NCBI GenBank assembly: GCA_001464125.1
Contig: LNEP01000006.1
Span: forward strand, 62,001 to 126,000
Length of the DNA stretch: 64,000 nt
Direction of reading: 5' to 3'
DNA from: Betaproteobacteria bacterium Ga0077540
GTDB lineage: Bacteria; Pseudomonadota; Gammaproteobacteria; Burkholderiales; Methylophilaceae
This document shows, piece after piece, positions 41,124 to 50,543 of this stretch. The notes under the pieces were generated by a model. It made no database searches. It saw nothing but the letters and a program-made list of their open reading frames with translations, and was not told the origin of the DNA. The translations under genes were made by a program, and so were the position numbers. Numbering within the stretch: the stretch's first letter is position 1; every line of letters starts with the position of its first letter.

Positions 41124-41621
41124 CTATTGAATCACGCCCAGCTGTTTAAATAGACCATACGTATCAATGACATCCCAATGTTCAGCAAGCTTGCCGTCTT
41201 CAATGCGGAAGATATCTACCGCATCAATGCGATAGCTTTTATGGGTAGCAGGAATACCCAACCAATCACCTTTCTGTGTACCAGAGTATGTGCCATACGC
41301 CCAGACCGTATCGCCCTCAGACACGATTTTTGTTAACGCATAGTTCCAATCTGGAACCGCTTTAAACCAATCTGCAAAGAATGTTTTAAAGCCGGTTGCG
41401 CCTTGCGGCACCAATGGATTGTGCTGAATGTAGTCTTCTTGCATGTAGTTTTGCAAATTGGACAAGTCTTTTTTGCCAAATACCTCTTCTCCAAACTTAG
41501 CCAGAATTTGTTTATTTACTTGCGATTGGGTGATGATTGAATCTTGTGCCATGGTGTTGCCTCCTGTGGTGAGTAATAGCGTAAACATCAGCGTGTTGAT
41601 GCGATTAAGTATTGGCGTCAT
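41124..41621 (-). CDS. exported SnoaL-like / NTF2-fold protein
   Basis: A 165-residue protein with a probable signal peptide (TLMFTLLLTTGGNTMAQDS), although an internal ATG after it could give a cytosolic form. The rest matches SnoaL-like polyketide-cyclase family proteins: YMQEDYIQHNP, FKTFFADWF, and a C-terminal DIFRIEDGKLAEHWDVID. Members bind or convert small hydrophobic compounds and the substrate is unknown. It is divergent from an HxlR-type regulator, which probably controls it. Confidence 0.8.
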   Translation of the reverse strand: MTPILNRINTLMFTLLLTTGGNTMAQDSIITQSQVNKQILAKFGEEVFGKKDLSNLQNYMQEDYIQHNPLVPQGATGFKTFFADWFKAVPDWNYALTKIVSEGDTVWAYGTYSGTQKGDWLGIPATHKSYRIDAVDIFRIEDGKLAEHWDVIDTYGLFKQLGVIQ

Positions 41622-41687
41622 GTGGCCTCCTGAATAGTTTAAAAATGGTCTATTTAAAACCAGTGTTGCGCATTGTAATTGCTTAAG

Positions 41688-41727
41688 TTACTATTAGTAA
41701 GTAGGCACCTAAAAGTTATGTAGTAAC
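41688..41727. promoter_or_regulatory. two palindromes between SnoaL-like and hxlR-type genes
   Basis: TTACTA-T-TAGTAA (41688-41700) is a perfect inverted repeat. GTTA-TGTAG-TAAC (41715-41727) is a second, shorter one 14 bases on. Both lie in the divergent intergenic region, where an HxlR-family dimer would be expected to bind. Confidence 0.45.
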
Positions 41728-41766
41728 TTTATGGATACCAATAGAAAGTGATGATTGGAAATAACA

Positions 41767-42168
41767 ATGGAACCCACCTTAAACATTCCAGCCAAGCAAG
41801 CATTAGCTTGGAATGTGTATGACGCCAACTGTCCCACACGGTTGGTATTGAATAGAATCGCAGACAAATGGACCGTATTGGTAGTGAGCTCGTTAGAGCA
41901 AGGTACCAAGCGCTTTAGCACATTGCAGAGAGAGATTGGCGGAATTTCACAAAAGATGCTCACGCAAACCCTGCGCGGACTTGAGCGTGACGGCTTGGTG
42001 CACAGGACCATTTACCCCACTGTGCCGCCAAAAGTAGAATACACACTTACTCCTTTGGGTCGTACTTTGGTTGGGCTGGTGGATGCCATTCGTGTGTGGT
42101 CAGAACAACATATTGAAGCAGTCATGCAGGCACAGACTCACTACGATCATCACAACAAAGAAATTTAG
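41767..42168 (+). CDS. HxlR family transcriptional regulator
   Basis: The 133-residue winged-helix regulator starts at ATG 41767, preferred to an upstream TTG. It contains the family pattern CPTRLVLNRIADKWTVLVV, then RFSTLQREIGGISQKMLTQTLRGLERDGLV (recognition helix) and the wing VPPKVEYTLTPLG. HxlR proteins often sense redox or electrophilic stress. The cysteine in ANCPTR sits where redox-active members carry theirs. The divergent SnoaL-like gene is the likely target; tpm follows 18 bases downstream. Confidence 0.88.
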   Translation: MEPTLNIPAKQALAWNVYDANCPTRLVLNRIADKWTVLVVSSLEQGTKRFSTLQREIGGISQKMLTQTLRGLERDGLVHRTIYPTVPPKVEYTLTPLGRTLVGLVDAIRVWSEQHIEAVMQAQTHYDHHNKEI

Positions 42169-42186
42169 CAGATTCTAAGGTACCCT

Positions 42187-42849
42187 ATGCAACACGACTT
42201 TTGGCATCAACGCTGGCAAGCCAACCAAATTGGCTTTCACTTGCCGGAGGCAAATCCATTGCTTATCAAACACTTTCCCAGTCTTCAACTGCAGCAGGGG
42301 GCATGTGTATTTGTACCGCTGTGCGGCAAAACAATGGATATTCATTGGCTGTTATCGCAAGGTTTTAAGGTGGTGGGCGCTGAATTGAGCCCAATTGCAA
42401 TTGAAGATTTGTTTGCCAGCTTACATCTCACGCCTAACATCACGACAGTGGGCGAGCTAGTGCGTTACAGCTCAGACAATATCGATATCTATGTAGGGGA
42501 TATCTTCAAAATGGCCGCCGACCAATTGGGCAAAGTGGATGCTGTGTATGACCGTGCAGCTTTGGTGGCTTTGCCGAAAGATATGCGCCAGCAATATGCT
42601 GCGCATTTAATGGCGCTGACACTTACTACGCCGCAATTGCTGATTTGTTTTGAGTACGATCAATCGATTCATGCCGGCCCACCATTTTCAGTCCAAGCCG
42701 ATGAAGTGAAACAGCACTATGCGCAGTCTTACACACTCACGCTTTTGGAAAGCTTGGAAATGACTGATGGCTTAAAAGGCAAATATCCAGCAACCGAGCA
42801 AGTCTGGTTGCTGAGCGTTGACAATGCCTCATCAGCACGTAAAGCGTAA
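42187..42849 (+). CDS. tpm: thiopurine S-methyltransferase (TPMT family)
   Basis: A SAM-dependent methyltransferase acting on thiols and, in some bacteria, on selenium and tellurium oxyanions. The 220-residue length is typical. The N-terminal FWHQRWQANQIGFHLPEANPLL-like segment and the SAM-binding VFVPLCGKTMDIHWLLSQGFKVVGAELS-like region (residues about 38-70) are clear. YDRAALVALPKDMR is the post-motif signature. It probably forms an operon with the HxlR-type gene. Confidence 0.9.
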   Translation: MQHDFWHQRWQANQIGFHLPEANPLLIKHFPSLQLQQGACVFVPLCGKTMDIHWLLSQGFKVVGAELSPIAIEDLFASLHLTPNITTVGELVRYSSDNIDIYVGDIFKMAADQLGKVDAVYDRAALVALPKDMRQQYAAHLMALTLTTPQLLICFEYDQSIHAGPPFSVQADEVKQHYAQSYTLTLLESLEMTDGLKGKYPATEQVWLLSVDNASSARKA

Positions 42850-42921
42850 GACACCCTATACAATTCTTATGTATTGGCTTAATCTACAAGCCTTATCAAC
42901 CAGCCTTATCAAGAGGATTGC

Positions 42922-43236
42922 ATGCGTGCTTATTTTATTATCATGACCTGCCTAATGAGTGCACTCTCAACCAATTTAGCAATCGGGGCAGAAAGCGATT
43001 CAGAAGACATTGTCGCCAAAACAGCCAATGGTGACGAGGTGATTTTGCACCCCAACGGCTACTGGGAATATGTGGATGAACAAAAAGCCGCTGTTGCCAA
43101 AACCAAAGTGGAAAAAATCGCGCGTGAAGAAGGCTGCCCCAAAGGTACACGCGCCAGTTTTTTTGGGATAGGACGATGCATTGCTAATGATGATCCAGCG
43201 CTAAAACGTGGATCACTTAGCGGCAAAGGCTGGTAG
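42922..43236 (+). CDS. small exported protein, DUF3157-like
   Basis: A 104-residue precursor with a signal peptide ending near NLAIGAES. The mature part has TANGDEVILHPNGYWEYV, the pattern of small periplasmic proteins annotated DUF3157. It then has a basic C-terminal piece with two cysteines (EEGCPKGTR, GRCIAND) that could form a disulfide. AGAGGA precedes the ATG. Its function is unknown. Confidence 0.6.
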   Translation: MRAYFIIMTCLMSALSTNLAIGAESDSEDIVAKTANGDEVILHPNGYWEYVDEQKAAVAKTKVEKIAREEGCPKGTRASFFGIGRCIANDDPALKRGSLSGKGW

Positions 43237-43383
43237 TGCTCTAAAACCAGCGATGCCCCTCTGGCGGCGCATCGCATACCGCTTTCGTACCGGCTTATTC
43301 TGTTGGTGACTGATACCTAGTTGAATGCTGCCACGCTATGGCGCGTGTTAAAATGCGCTGTAAACATGCTTTAGGAAACCATT

Positions 43384-44151
43384 TTGAAATTTGCCACCTG
43401 GAACGTCAACTCACTCAATGTACGCTTGCCTCATGTGCTTGACTGGTTAGCGACTGAAAAACCAGATGTATTGTGTTTACAAGAGACTAAGCAAGAGGAT
43501 AGCAAATTTCCTTATGAAGCCTTAAAAGAAGCAGGCTATAACGCCGTGCATAATGGCCAAAAAACCTATAACGGCGTGGCCATATTAAGTCCGCACACTA
43601 TCGCCGATGTGCAGTATGACATTCCCGGCTATTCTGATGAACAAAAACGCATTGTTGCAGCCACTATCAATAATATACGCGTAGTGTGTGCTTACATTCC
43701 AAATGGTCAAGCCATTGATTCTGACAAATACCAATATAAACTTACCTGGTTAAATGCCCTGACAAATTGGTTGCAACAAGAGATACTAGCGCACCCTAAA
43801 TTGATGTTACTGGGCGATTACAATATTGCGCCGGATGACAGAGATTGCCATGACCCGGCCGCATGGGTGGGTCAAGTGTTGGTGAGTGAGCCGGAGCGGT
43901 TGGCATTTCAAAAACTAGTCGCCCTAGGCTTACATGATAGCTTCCGATTGTTTGAGGAGGACTCAGGTCATTTTAGCTGGTGGGATTACCGCATGGCTGG
44001 TTTTAGGCGCAATTTGGGCATGCGTATTGATCATATTTTAGTGAGTGATGCATTGAAATCCACATGCGTAGCCAGCAAGATTGATAAAGCGCCCAGAAAA
44101 TTAGAGCGCCCAAGTGATCACACACCGGTAGTGCTGGAGATTGCTGCTTAA
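43384..44151 (+). CDS. xthA: exodeoxyribonuclease III (AP endonuclease)
   Basis: A base-excision repair nuclease. It starts at TTG 43384 with AGGAAACC upstream. The 255-residue protein has FATWNVNSLNVRL at its N-terminus, catalytic LQETKQED near 33-40, YIPNG near 104, GDYNIAPDDRDCHDP near 142-156 and the terminal SDHTPV. Its stop codon overlaps the convergent ntrX stop by four bases (TTAA), leaving no terminator between them. Confidence 0.95.
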   Translation: MKFATWNVNSLNVRLPHVLDWLATEKPDVLCLQETKQEDSKFPYEALKEAGYNAVHNGQKTYNGVAILSPHTIADVQYDIPGYSDEQKRIVAATINNIRVVCAYIPNGQAIDSDKYQYKLTWLNALTNWLQQEILAHPKLMLLGDYNIAPDDRDCHDPAAWVGQVLVSEPERLAFQKLVALGLHDSFRLFEEDSGHFSWWDYRMAGFRRNLGMRIDHILVSDALKSTCVASKIDKAPRKLERPSDHTPVVLEIAA

Positions 44152-45413
44152 CCTTTAATTTTAATGCCCAACTGTTTGAGCTTACGGTACAAGTGCGTGC
44201 GTTCCAGCCCAGAAATTTCCGCCAGCTTGCTCATATTATTGTTAATGAGCTTCATGTGATGCTGAAAGTAAAAGCGCTCAAAATCATCGCGCGCCTCGCG
44301 TAAAGACCGGGTTAAATCTATCGGCAAAGGTGCATGCAATGCTGACTGTTCTGGCGATTGCTTAAACTGCTCCAATACACGCTGTACATCTTCTAGGGTA
44401 ATCACCTCACCTAGTGTAGAAAGCATCAAGTTATGTACGACTGTTTCCAGCTCTGAAATATCTCCATGCCACTCTGCGTTTCTCAGCGCATTCAGCGCGG
44501 CAATATCAAATGTTTTGTAATCGACGTTTTGGGTTTCTACCATCAACGTCGCCATGGCATTGACCAAGTCAGGAATGTCTTCACGGTGCTCGTTGAGTGA
44601 GGGCACACGTAATGCACCACTCGCCAGCACTTGCAACAGCGTTTGCTCCAACATGCCGTTTTCAATCAATTGCGGAATACCAAATGTGGTGGCACACACA
44701 ATGCGCGCACCGTATTTTTCCGCCTTAGCAATCGCCAGATTGAGCCCTTTTTGCTCAGTCTTATTCAACTGCGTCACTTCTTCAATAAACAGCACACCAT
44801 CACGCACTTGCTCCAGCAAGTCTAAAGGGGATGTCGCTAGTTTTTCGTATTCATTTAGTGCGAGCCAAGGAGTGCCAGGCGCGCGCAAAAATTGAGCGCA
44901 TAACTCTACGCTACCACCCTTTTTACCCACTAACAAAATGGTATTTTTGCTACGAGATACTTGTTCCAGACGTTGCTTGAGTTCGTTAATCACCAAACTT
45001 TTACCAAAGCTAGCCAAGTTCATTTCGGTATGCGGGAGTGTCTCACCATGCTTTAGGGCAGCCGTCACGGTTTTGAGTAGCTTTTGTAGCGCGATGGGTT
45101 TTTCCAGAAAATCGAATGCGCCTATGCGCGTTGCCTCTACAGCCGTATCGATAGTGCCATGCCCGGACATCATGACCACTGGCATGGTCAACAAGCCAGA
45201 ATTACCCCATTCTTTCAGTAAACTGATGCCATCACAATCTGGCATCCAGATATCTAATAGCACTAAGTCTGGGCGCTGCTTCAGACGCTCCTCACGAGCA
45301 ATATGGGCATTTTCTGCCAGCCGCACATGGTGCCCTTCATCAAGCAAAATATCACTTAATAGTTCGCGAATTCCAATCTCATCATCTACTACTAAAATAC
45401 TACGTGATGCCAT
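44148..45413 (-). CDS. ntrX: NtrX-type response regulator with degenerate AAA+ domain
   Basis: A 421-residue response regulator paired with NtrY. The receiver domain has D10/D11, phospho-acceptor D54 (LVLLDIWMPD) and KPIALQ. The middle region aligns with sigma-54 activator AAA+ domains but is eroded: the P-loop is VGKKGGSVEL instead of GxxGxGK, and no GAFTGA loop is present. The C-terminus keeps a Fis-type HTH (LAEISGLERTHLYRKLKQLGI). It is therefore likely a DNA-binding regulator that cannot drive sigma-54 by ATP hydrolysis. It follows ntrY by two bases. Confidence 0.88.
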   Translation of the reverse strand: MASRSILVVDDEIGIRELLSDILLDEGHHVRLAENAHIAREERLKQRPDLVLLDIWMPDCDGISLLKEWGNSGLLTMPVVMMSGHGTIDTAVEATRIGAFDFLEKPIALQKLLKTVTAALKHGETLPHTEMNLASFGKSLVINELKQRLEQVSRSKNTILLVGKKGGSVELCAQFLRAPGTPWLALNEYEKLATSPLDLLEQVRDGVLFIEEVTQLNKTEQKGLNLAIAKAEKYGARIVCATTFGIPQLIENGMLEQTLLQVLASGALRVPSLNEHREDIPDLVNAMATLMVETQNVDYKTFDIAALNALRNAEWHGDISELETVVHNLMLSTLGEVITLEDVQRVLEQFKQSPEQSALHAPLPIDLTRSLREARDDFERFYFQHHMKLINNNMSKLAEISGLERTHLYRKLKQLGIKIKG

Positions 45414-45415
45414 TA

Positions 45416-47596
45416 TTATGATTCCCTCAACTGACTTCTTGCGGTTTTTGTCTCACGGTTTTGTGTGCGTTTTTCCACAGGCAATACGATGATTATACAA
45501 GCTCCACCCGAATCTCTGTTTTCTATTTTAATTTGGCCACGTTGTTCTTCAATCATTTTTTTCACAATCGCCAGCCCTAAACCGGTGCCATGTGCTTTGG
45601 TGGTGACATAGGGCTCAAATGCATGGGTGAGCATGTCCACAGGAAATCCATGGCCGTTATCGGCCACAGTTAACCTAACCTTGTCCGATTCCAGCCGTGT
45701 CATCACCTCGATCATTGCGTTATCTTGGCCCACCAGCGCATCTTGTGCATTTTGTATCAAATTATGTAATACCTGCCTTAGCATCGTCGGATCACCCGCC
45801 ACGGCCGGGAGCTTAGGTTGCAACTTCAAGGTTAACTTAACGCCCTCATCACCGTATAAGCTAGAAACATCTTTAATTAGGCTATTTAGTTGCACACTGA
45901 CCAAATTGACCGTGGGCGTACGCGCGTACTCACTGAACTCGTTCACCATAGATTTCATGGCCCCTACCTGATTCACAATGGTGTCCGTGGCACGCTTAAG
46001 CATGGCTGCATCGGTCTCATCCAATTTGGCATGCAGTTTGTGTTGCAAGCGTTCTGCAGACAACTGAATAGGTGTGAGTGGGTTTTTGATTTCATGGGCC
46101 AATCGACGTGCCACTTCCGCCCAAGCTGCATCACGCTGGGCTTGTGCCATGGTGGTCACATCATCGAACACCACCACAAAGCCGTTACCCGCTCCCAGCG
46201 GCAACCTTGTTGCTCGAATCAAAATGTATTGCTTACCATGTGCCCCAGTGATTTCTATTTGCTTGTTCAGCTCTAATTTAGCAAACTCCACTTGCTTGGT
46301 CGCTTCAAAATGGGTTTGAATCATCTCGACAAACTCATGCAAAAAACTATGCTGGTCGGCAATTGAAGCAAACTGACTGTTTTCATAAGGCGCCAAGTCG
46401 ATACCCAAAATATTGGTAGCGGTAAGGTTATAAGTTCTCAACTCAAAATTGGCGTTAATGGCCAATACTCCCGAAGATAAATGGGCGAGTACCGTCTCTA
46501 GATACGCACGTGCAGCCTCCAAACGTACGCGGTTTTGTTCAGTGGCTTTGGTGGCATCATCCAGCTGTCGTGTCATGCTATTGAATGATTTCACCAACAC
46601 GCCCAACTCATCATTACCAAATTGTGGCAACACATTACTGTAGTCGCCACTGGCAATGGCACGCGTGCCCTCGGCAAGCACACTGATTGGTTGTGACAAG
46701 CGTCGACTCAGCAAGAAAGCGATGGCCAAGGCCGACAGCATGGCTAGCATCAGCACCATGGTCAACGTGAGTGCAAAGATGTCCTTGAGCGAGCCTCGGC
46801 TATAGGACAGTTCCTGATAGTCCTGATACACCTCTTGCACTGCTTCTGCGGTATTAGAGAGCGCTTTGGGCACCGGCTGTAGCAATTGCAGAATACGTGT
46901 TTCACCGGTCAACCCCTGCACCTCAACCGGGGCTAGCACACGCATGTACAAGCCTTTTCCGGGGATAGGCTCAATCTTGCCATACACCTGACGCTGGGCC
47001 TGTCGCAACTGCGGGATGCTTGGCAATTCAGGTAAAAAGCTACTGGGGTCACCGCTAGACACCGACAATATCCCGCCCTGTGGGGTGAGTAGTGCCGCTT
47101 CTAGAATGCCGGATTTTTCTCGCAAATCGTTCAATACACTGTAGTGTGCGCGGGTAGGCTGAAACGCCAAACTCGTGGCCATATTCTCGGCCTTCTCCTC
47201 AATATCCACCAACATAATATCCAAGGCACGCTGCCCCAGACTTAAACCGCCGTCCAATGCCGATTCCACTTTGACGTTAAACCACGATTCAATTGAGCGC
47301 GTTAAGAAATTGACAGACACCAGATACACCACCATACCAGGCAATATTGCCATGAGTGCAAATGCTGTGAGTAGCCTTAAATTGAGGCGGCTACCCACCA
47401 CTTTGGCTTTGGCATTTTGATAAAGGTGACGAATCTGGAAACCGATGAGGCCGGCAAGCAGTACGGCCAATGCGATATTGATATAGAGCAGGTATTTGTA
47501 GTAATCGCCGGAAATCGAAGTGTTGGAGCTTGCTACAGAAAGCAAGTACAACAGCACCAAACTCATGCCGATGCTAATAAAGATGATAAACCGCAT
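45416..47596 (-). CDS. ntrY: NtrY-type sensor histidine kinase
   Basis: A 726-residue membrane sensor kinase. There are four hydrophobic segments, near residues 5-22, 35-55, 72-98 and 268-295. A periplasmic domain lies between the third and fourth. It is followed by HAMP, a PAS domain ([22 protein letters not shown]), the phospho-acceptor motif [19 protein letters not shown] and an HATPase domain with [11 protein letters not shown] and [12 protein letters not shown]. NtrY/NtrX pairs respond to nitrogen or redox state in other bacteria. It is preceded by a DUF4390 gene 17 bases away. Confidence 0.93.
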   Translation of the reverse strand: MRFIIFISIGMSLVLLYLLSVASSNTSISGDYYKYLLYINIALAVLLAGLIGFQIRHLYQNAKAKVVGSRLNLRLLTAFALMAILPGMVVYLVSVNFLTRSIESWFNVKVESALDGGLSLGQRALDIMLVDIEEKAENMATSLAFQPTRAHYSVLNDLREKSGILEAALLTPQGGILSVSSGDPSSFLPELPSIPQLRQAQRQVYGKIEPIPGKGLYMRVLAPVEVQGLTGETRILQLLQPVPKALSNTAEAVQEVYQDYQELSYSRGSLKDIFALTLTMVLMLAMLSALAIAFLLSRRLSQPISVLAEGTRAIASGDYSNVLPQFGNDELGVLVKSFNSMTRQLDDATKATEQNRVRLEAARAYLETVLAHLSSGVLAINANFELRTYNLTATNILGIDLAPYENSQFASIADQHSFLHEFVEMIQTHFEATKQVEFAKLELNKQIEITGAHGKQYILIRATRLPLGAGNGFVVVFDDVTTMAQAQRDAAWAEVARRLAHEIKNPLTPIQLSAERLQHKLHAKLDETDAAMLKRATDTIVNQVGAMKSMVNEFSEYARTPTVNLVSVQLNSLIKDVSSLYGDEGVKLTLKLQPKLPAVAGDPTMLRQVLHNLIQNAQDALVGQDNAMIEVMTRLESDKVRLTVADNGHGFPVDMLTHAFEPYVTTKAHGTGLGLAIVKKMIEEQRGQIKIENRDSGGACIIIVLPVEKRTQNRETKTARSQLRES

Positions 47597-47613
47597 AATC
47601 GTGACTTAAGTGT

Positions 47614-48174
47614 TTACTTTAGCTCTTTTACGGGCCAAGAATAAATGGGAGAAGCCAAGTTCCAATCTTCAGAACCCAAAGTATCGACCTGAATGGCTTT
47701 GGGTAACTTGGATTTATCCAAACGCATGAGTATGGCCGCGCGATAAGGGGTGCCTTTTTCTAGTTGTTGCTTGGCCACCACACGCCAATCTCGTACCATC
47801 GACAACTGATGGCGTGCTTCACTTAGGGATTCAAAAGATTTTTGATGTAGCTCGTCGCTTACTAGATATTGCTTGGTTAATGCATGATAACTGAGCTTAA
47901 CCGACTTACTGACGGTGACAATTTCATCATCGAACCAATACTCATGTGGCTCCACAATCTGAAACTCAACAAGAAAGCTAAGCGCCACCCCTTTGTTGAT
48001 GGCCTCTTCGATACTGCTGTCGAAGCTAATTTCAAAATCCGCCTTCAGTTGGAGATACTCCTCGGAAGGCACTAGCTCTGCTGATTTGACAGCAATATTG
48101 TTAGCGGCAGCCCAAGCTAGGCAGGAAATGGCAAAGATGCCGAGGAAAACACTAAACTTTTTGTAATAGCGCAT
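47614..48174 (-). CDS. DUF4390 domain exported protein
   Basis: A 186-residue precursor from ATG 48172-48174 (MRYYKKFSVFLGIF), which gives a clean signal peptide ending near AWAAANN; a start at 48189 would add five residues. The body (ADFEISFDSSIEEAINKGVALSF, then FEIVEPHEYWFDDE-like region) fits DUF4390, a family found beside rsmB and ntrY in betaproteobacteria. It overlaps the rsmB 3' end by 23 bases, so translation is coupled. Its function is not established; a link to the NtrY sensor is plausible from context only. Confidence 0.8.
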   Translation of the reverse strand: MRYYKKFSVFLGIFAISCLAWAAANNIAVKSAELVPSEEYLQLKADFEISFDSSIEEAINKGVALSFLVEFQIVEPHEYWFDDEIVTVSKSVKLSYHALTKQYLVSDELHQKSFESLSEARHQLSMVRDWRVVAKQQLEKGTPYRAAILMRLDKSKLPKAIQVDTLGSEDWNLASPIYSWPVKELK

Positions 48175-49444
48175 AAAACAATCCGTCATGTAATGCGCTA
48201 GGAATTAACTGACCATTTAAACATTGTATGTGTTGACCCAGATTAGTCTCTAATTGAATCGGCAACTGCTTAGCATCAGCGTGCTGACTCAAAAATGCAT
48301 CCATTTGTCGTTGATTTTCTTGCTCAAAGACAGAACAAGTAACATAAAGCAATTTACCGCCTTTTGCCAATATTTGCCATAAATTCAACAAAATTGCCGA
48401 TTGCTGTTGCGTGAATGAGACAATATCTGCCTCACGTCGCAACCATTTTATATCCACATGACGGCGGACAATCCCAGATGCGCTACAGGGCACATCGGCC
48501 AGTATTCGGTCAAACAATTGTCCATCGTACCAATTGTCTGTATTGGCAGCATTGCCCACCTTTAAAGTTGCGTGCGCAGAGAGTCTTGCTAGGTTACTAG
48601 ATACACGTTCCAAACGTGACGCATCATTATCAATCGCAGTGAGGTCTATATCCGCAGATTCTAGTAAGTGTCCAGTTTTGCCTCCAGGCGCACAGCATGC
48701 GTCTAGCACACGCATGTGCGGTGCTAAATCTAGCAAATAAGGGGCAAGTTGCGCACCGTAATCTTGCACAGAAACCACACCATCAGCAAAGCCAGGTACT
48801 TTATCGACTGGCATGGGTTGTTCCAACATGACCGCACAAGGCCCAATCTGCTGAGATGCAATCCCTTGTCGATCAAGTAATTGTACATAGTCTTGTGTAC
48901 TGATTTTGCGCTGATTGACCCGTAAGGTCATAGGCGGATGGGTGTTACCCACCAGTAGCATTGCTTGCCAATGTGTTGGATATTGCTTTTTTAGCGTGTT
49001 TATCCACCATTGCGGGTAAGAATAAGTGGCAACTTCATGCTTAGCCACCTGTGTAGCAAGCGCATCTTTCTGACGCAAAAAGTTACGCAATACACCATTT
49101 ACCAACCCTTTTGCCCATGCAGGTTTTGCGTAACTAGCCGCTTTTACTGCTTGATTGACGACAGTAAAATCATCCGCCTTGTCATGTAACAGCTGAAACA
49201 GCGCCACCAATAACAATGCATGCACGTGACCATCTGAAAGCGGTTTTTCTAGCAATTGATTGAGATAAATTTCTAACTCACCATAAAATCGCAAGGTGCC
49301 ATAGCTTAAATCCGCACCTGCGCCACGCTGCTGGGGCGTCGCATTGCCAAAACGTTGCTGAGCATCTGGCAAGGAAAGCGTAAGATTTCTGCCGGATAAC
49401 ACCTGGCGGACAGCGTTAGCTGCAATTTGTTGAGCGATATACAC
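48152..49444 (-). CDS. rsmB: 16S rRNA (cytosine967-C5)-methyltransferase
   Basis: RsmB methylates C967 of 16S rRNA. The 430-residue protein has an N-terminal NusB-like RNA-binding domain (residues about 5-140) and a Rossmann SAM domain with LDACCAPGGKTGHLLE near 250. DVPCSASGIVRRHVDIKW carries one of the two conserved cysteines and YVTCSVFEQEN the catalytic one. It is the first gene of the rsmB-DUF4390-ntrYX unit, separated from htpX by a terminator. Confidence 0.95.
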   Translation of the reverse strand: MYIAQQIAANAVRQVLSGRNLTLSLPDAQQRFGNATPQQRGAGADLSYGTLRFYGELEIYLNQLLEKPLSDGHVHALLLVALFQLLHDKADDFTVVNQAVKAASYAKPAWAKGLVNGVLRNFLRQKDALATQVAKHEVATYSYPQWWINTLKKQYPTHWQAMLLVGNTHPPMTLRVNQRKISTQDYVQLLDRQGIASQQIGPCAVMLEQPMPVDKVPGFADGVVSVQDYGAQLAPYLLDLAPHMRVLDACCAPGGKTGHLLESADIDLTAIDNDASRLERVSSNLARLSAHATLKVGNAANTDNWYDGQLFDRILADVPCSASGIVRRHVDIKWLRREADIVSFTQQQSAILLNLWQILAKGGKLLYVTCSVFEQENQRQMDAFLSQHADAKQLPIQLETNLGQHIQCLNGQLIPSALHDGLFYALLQKV

Positions 49445-49537
49445 GGTGGCTACTTTAAATTTGACTTTAGATTTAGTGAGAATTGATTCTACTTGATTCG
49501 TGTATGCAAAACCTCAGACTTTGTGACTTAGCCACAA

Positions 49538-49565
49538 AAAAGGGCGATGCACGCATCGCCCTTTT
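49538..49565 (-). terminator. rho-independent terminator after htpX
   Basis: On the minus strand AAAAGGGCGATG-CGTG-CATCGCCC is followed by six T. It lies 16 bases past the htpX stop and separates the def-fmt-htpX unit from rsmB, which needs its own promoter in 49445-49537. Confidence 0.9.
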
Positions 49566-49581
49566 GGAATTTACTAGCCGT

Positions 49582-50445
49582 TTAGTACTGATTAGCTAGC
49601 GCCATTAATTTGGCAATCCGCTCTTCGGTTTGCGGATGTGTGCTAAACAAGCCTCTCAAACTTCCACCAGACAATGGATTAATAATCATCATTTGCCCAG
49701 TTTCGGGGTGAGCCTCTGCAGTCTCGTTAGGTATTTGATGGGCGTAGTGATGAATTTTCTCCAGCGCACTCGCCAAGGCTTTGGGATCTCGACTGATGTC
49801 CGCACCCATTCTATCTGCCTCAAACTCTCGCGCACGTGAGATAGCCATCTGTATCAGAGAGGCAGCCAACGGCGCAAGAAACATCATCAATATGCCAAGC
49901 AATGGATTGACATTACGCTCCCCATTGGCGTTATGACCACCGCCAAACATCATGCCAAACTGTGCAATCGATGCAATCGCACCGGCTACCGTAGCAGAGA
50001 TTGTGGAAATCAACGTATCTCGATTTTTTACGTGCGCCAATTCATGTGCCATCACGCCGCGCAATTCACGCTCGTTCAAAATTTTCATAATGCCCACTGT
50101 AGCCGCCACCGCCGCATTATCTGGGTTACGTCCCGTCGCAAATGCGTTGGGCTGAGATTCGTTGATGACGTACACTTTAGGCATCGGCAATTGCGCATTT
50201 TCAGCCAACTCTTTGACCATGCTGTAATAATTTCTAAATTGCGTATTGTCTGGCGTCACTTCCATCGCACCATACATTTTAAGTACCGCTTTATCGCTAA
50301 ACCAATAAGCGTATACATTCATTGCAGCTGCTAGCACTAAGGCAATCATCATGCCACCAGCGCCGCCCATGGCAGCACCTACGCTACCAAATAACGCCAC
50401 AATCGCGGCCATCAGCACGAATGTTTTCATCCAATTTCCAAACAT
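49582..50445 (-). CDS. htpX: membrane protease HtpX
   Basis: An inner-membrane zinc metalloprotease for quality control of membrane proteins. The 287-residue protein has two N-terminal helices (about 7-25 and 30-50), the zinc site HELAHVKN at 134-141, two further helices near 150-200, and the third ligand region [25 protein letters not shown] precedes the ATG. It lies downstream of fmt and ends at a strong terminator. Confidence 0.95.
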   Translation of the reverse strand: MFGNWMKTFVLMAAIVALFGSVGAAMGGAGGMMIALVLAAAMNVYAYWFSDKAVLKMYGAMEVTPDNTQFRNYYSMVKELAENAQLPMPKVYVINESQPNAFATGRNPDNAAVAATVGIMKILNERELRGVMAHELAHVKNRDTLISTISATVAGAIASIAQFGMMFGGGHNANGERNVNPLLGILMMFLAPLAASLIQMAISRAREFEADRMGADISRDPKALASALEKIHHYAHQIPNETAEAHPETGQMMIINPLSGGSLRGLFSTHPQTEERIAKLMALANQY

Positions 50446-50543
50446 GTCTTTCTCCTCAATTCAGATGCTATCCATCTAGCAATCAACTACTCTTGATATG
50501 CGTGCAAATATTAGATTTTCAATAGCACGGGGATAGAGCGCCT

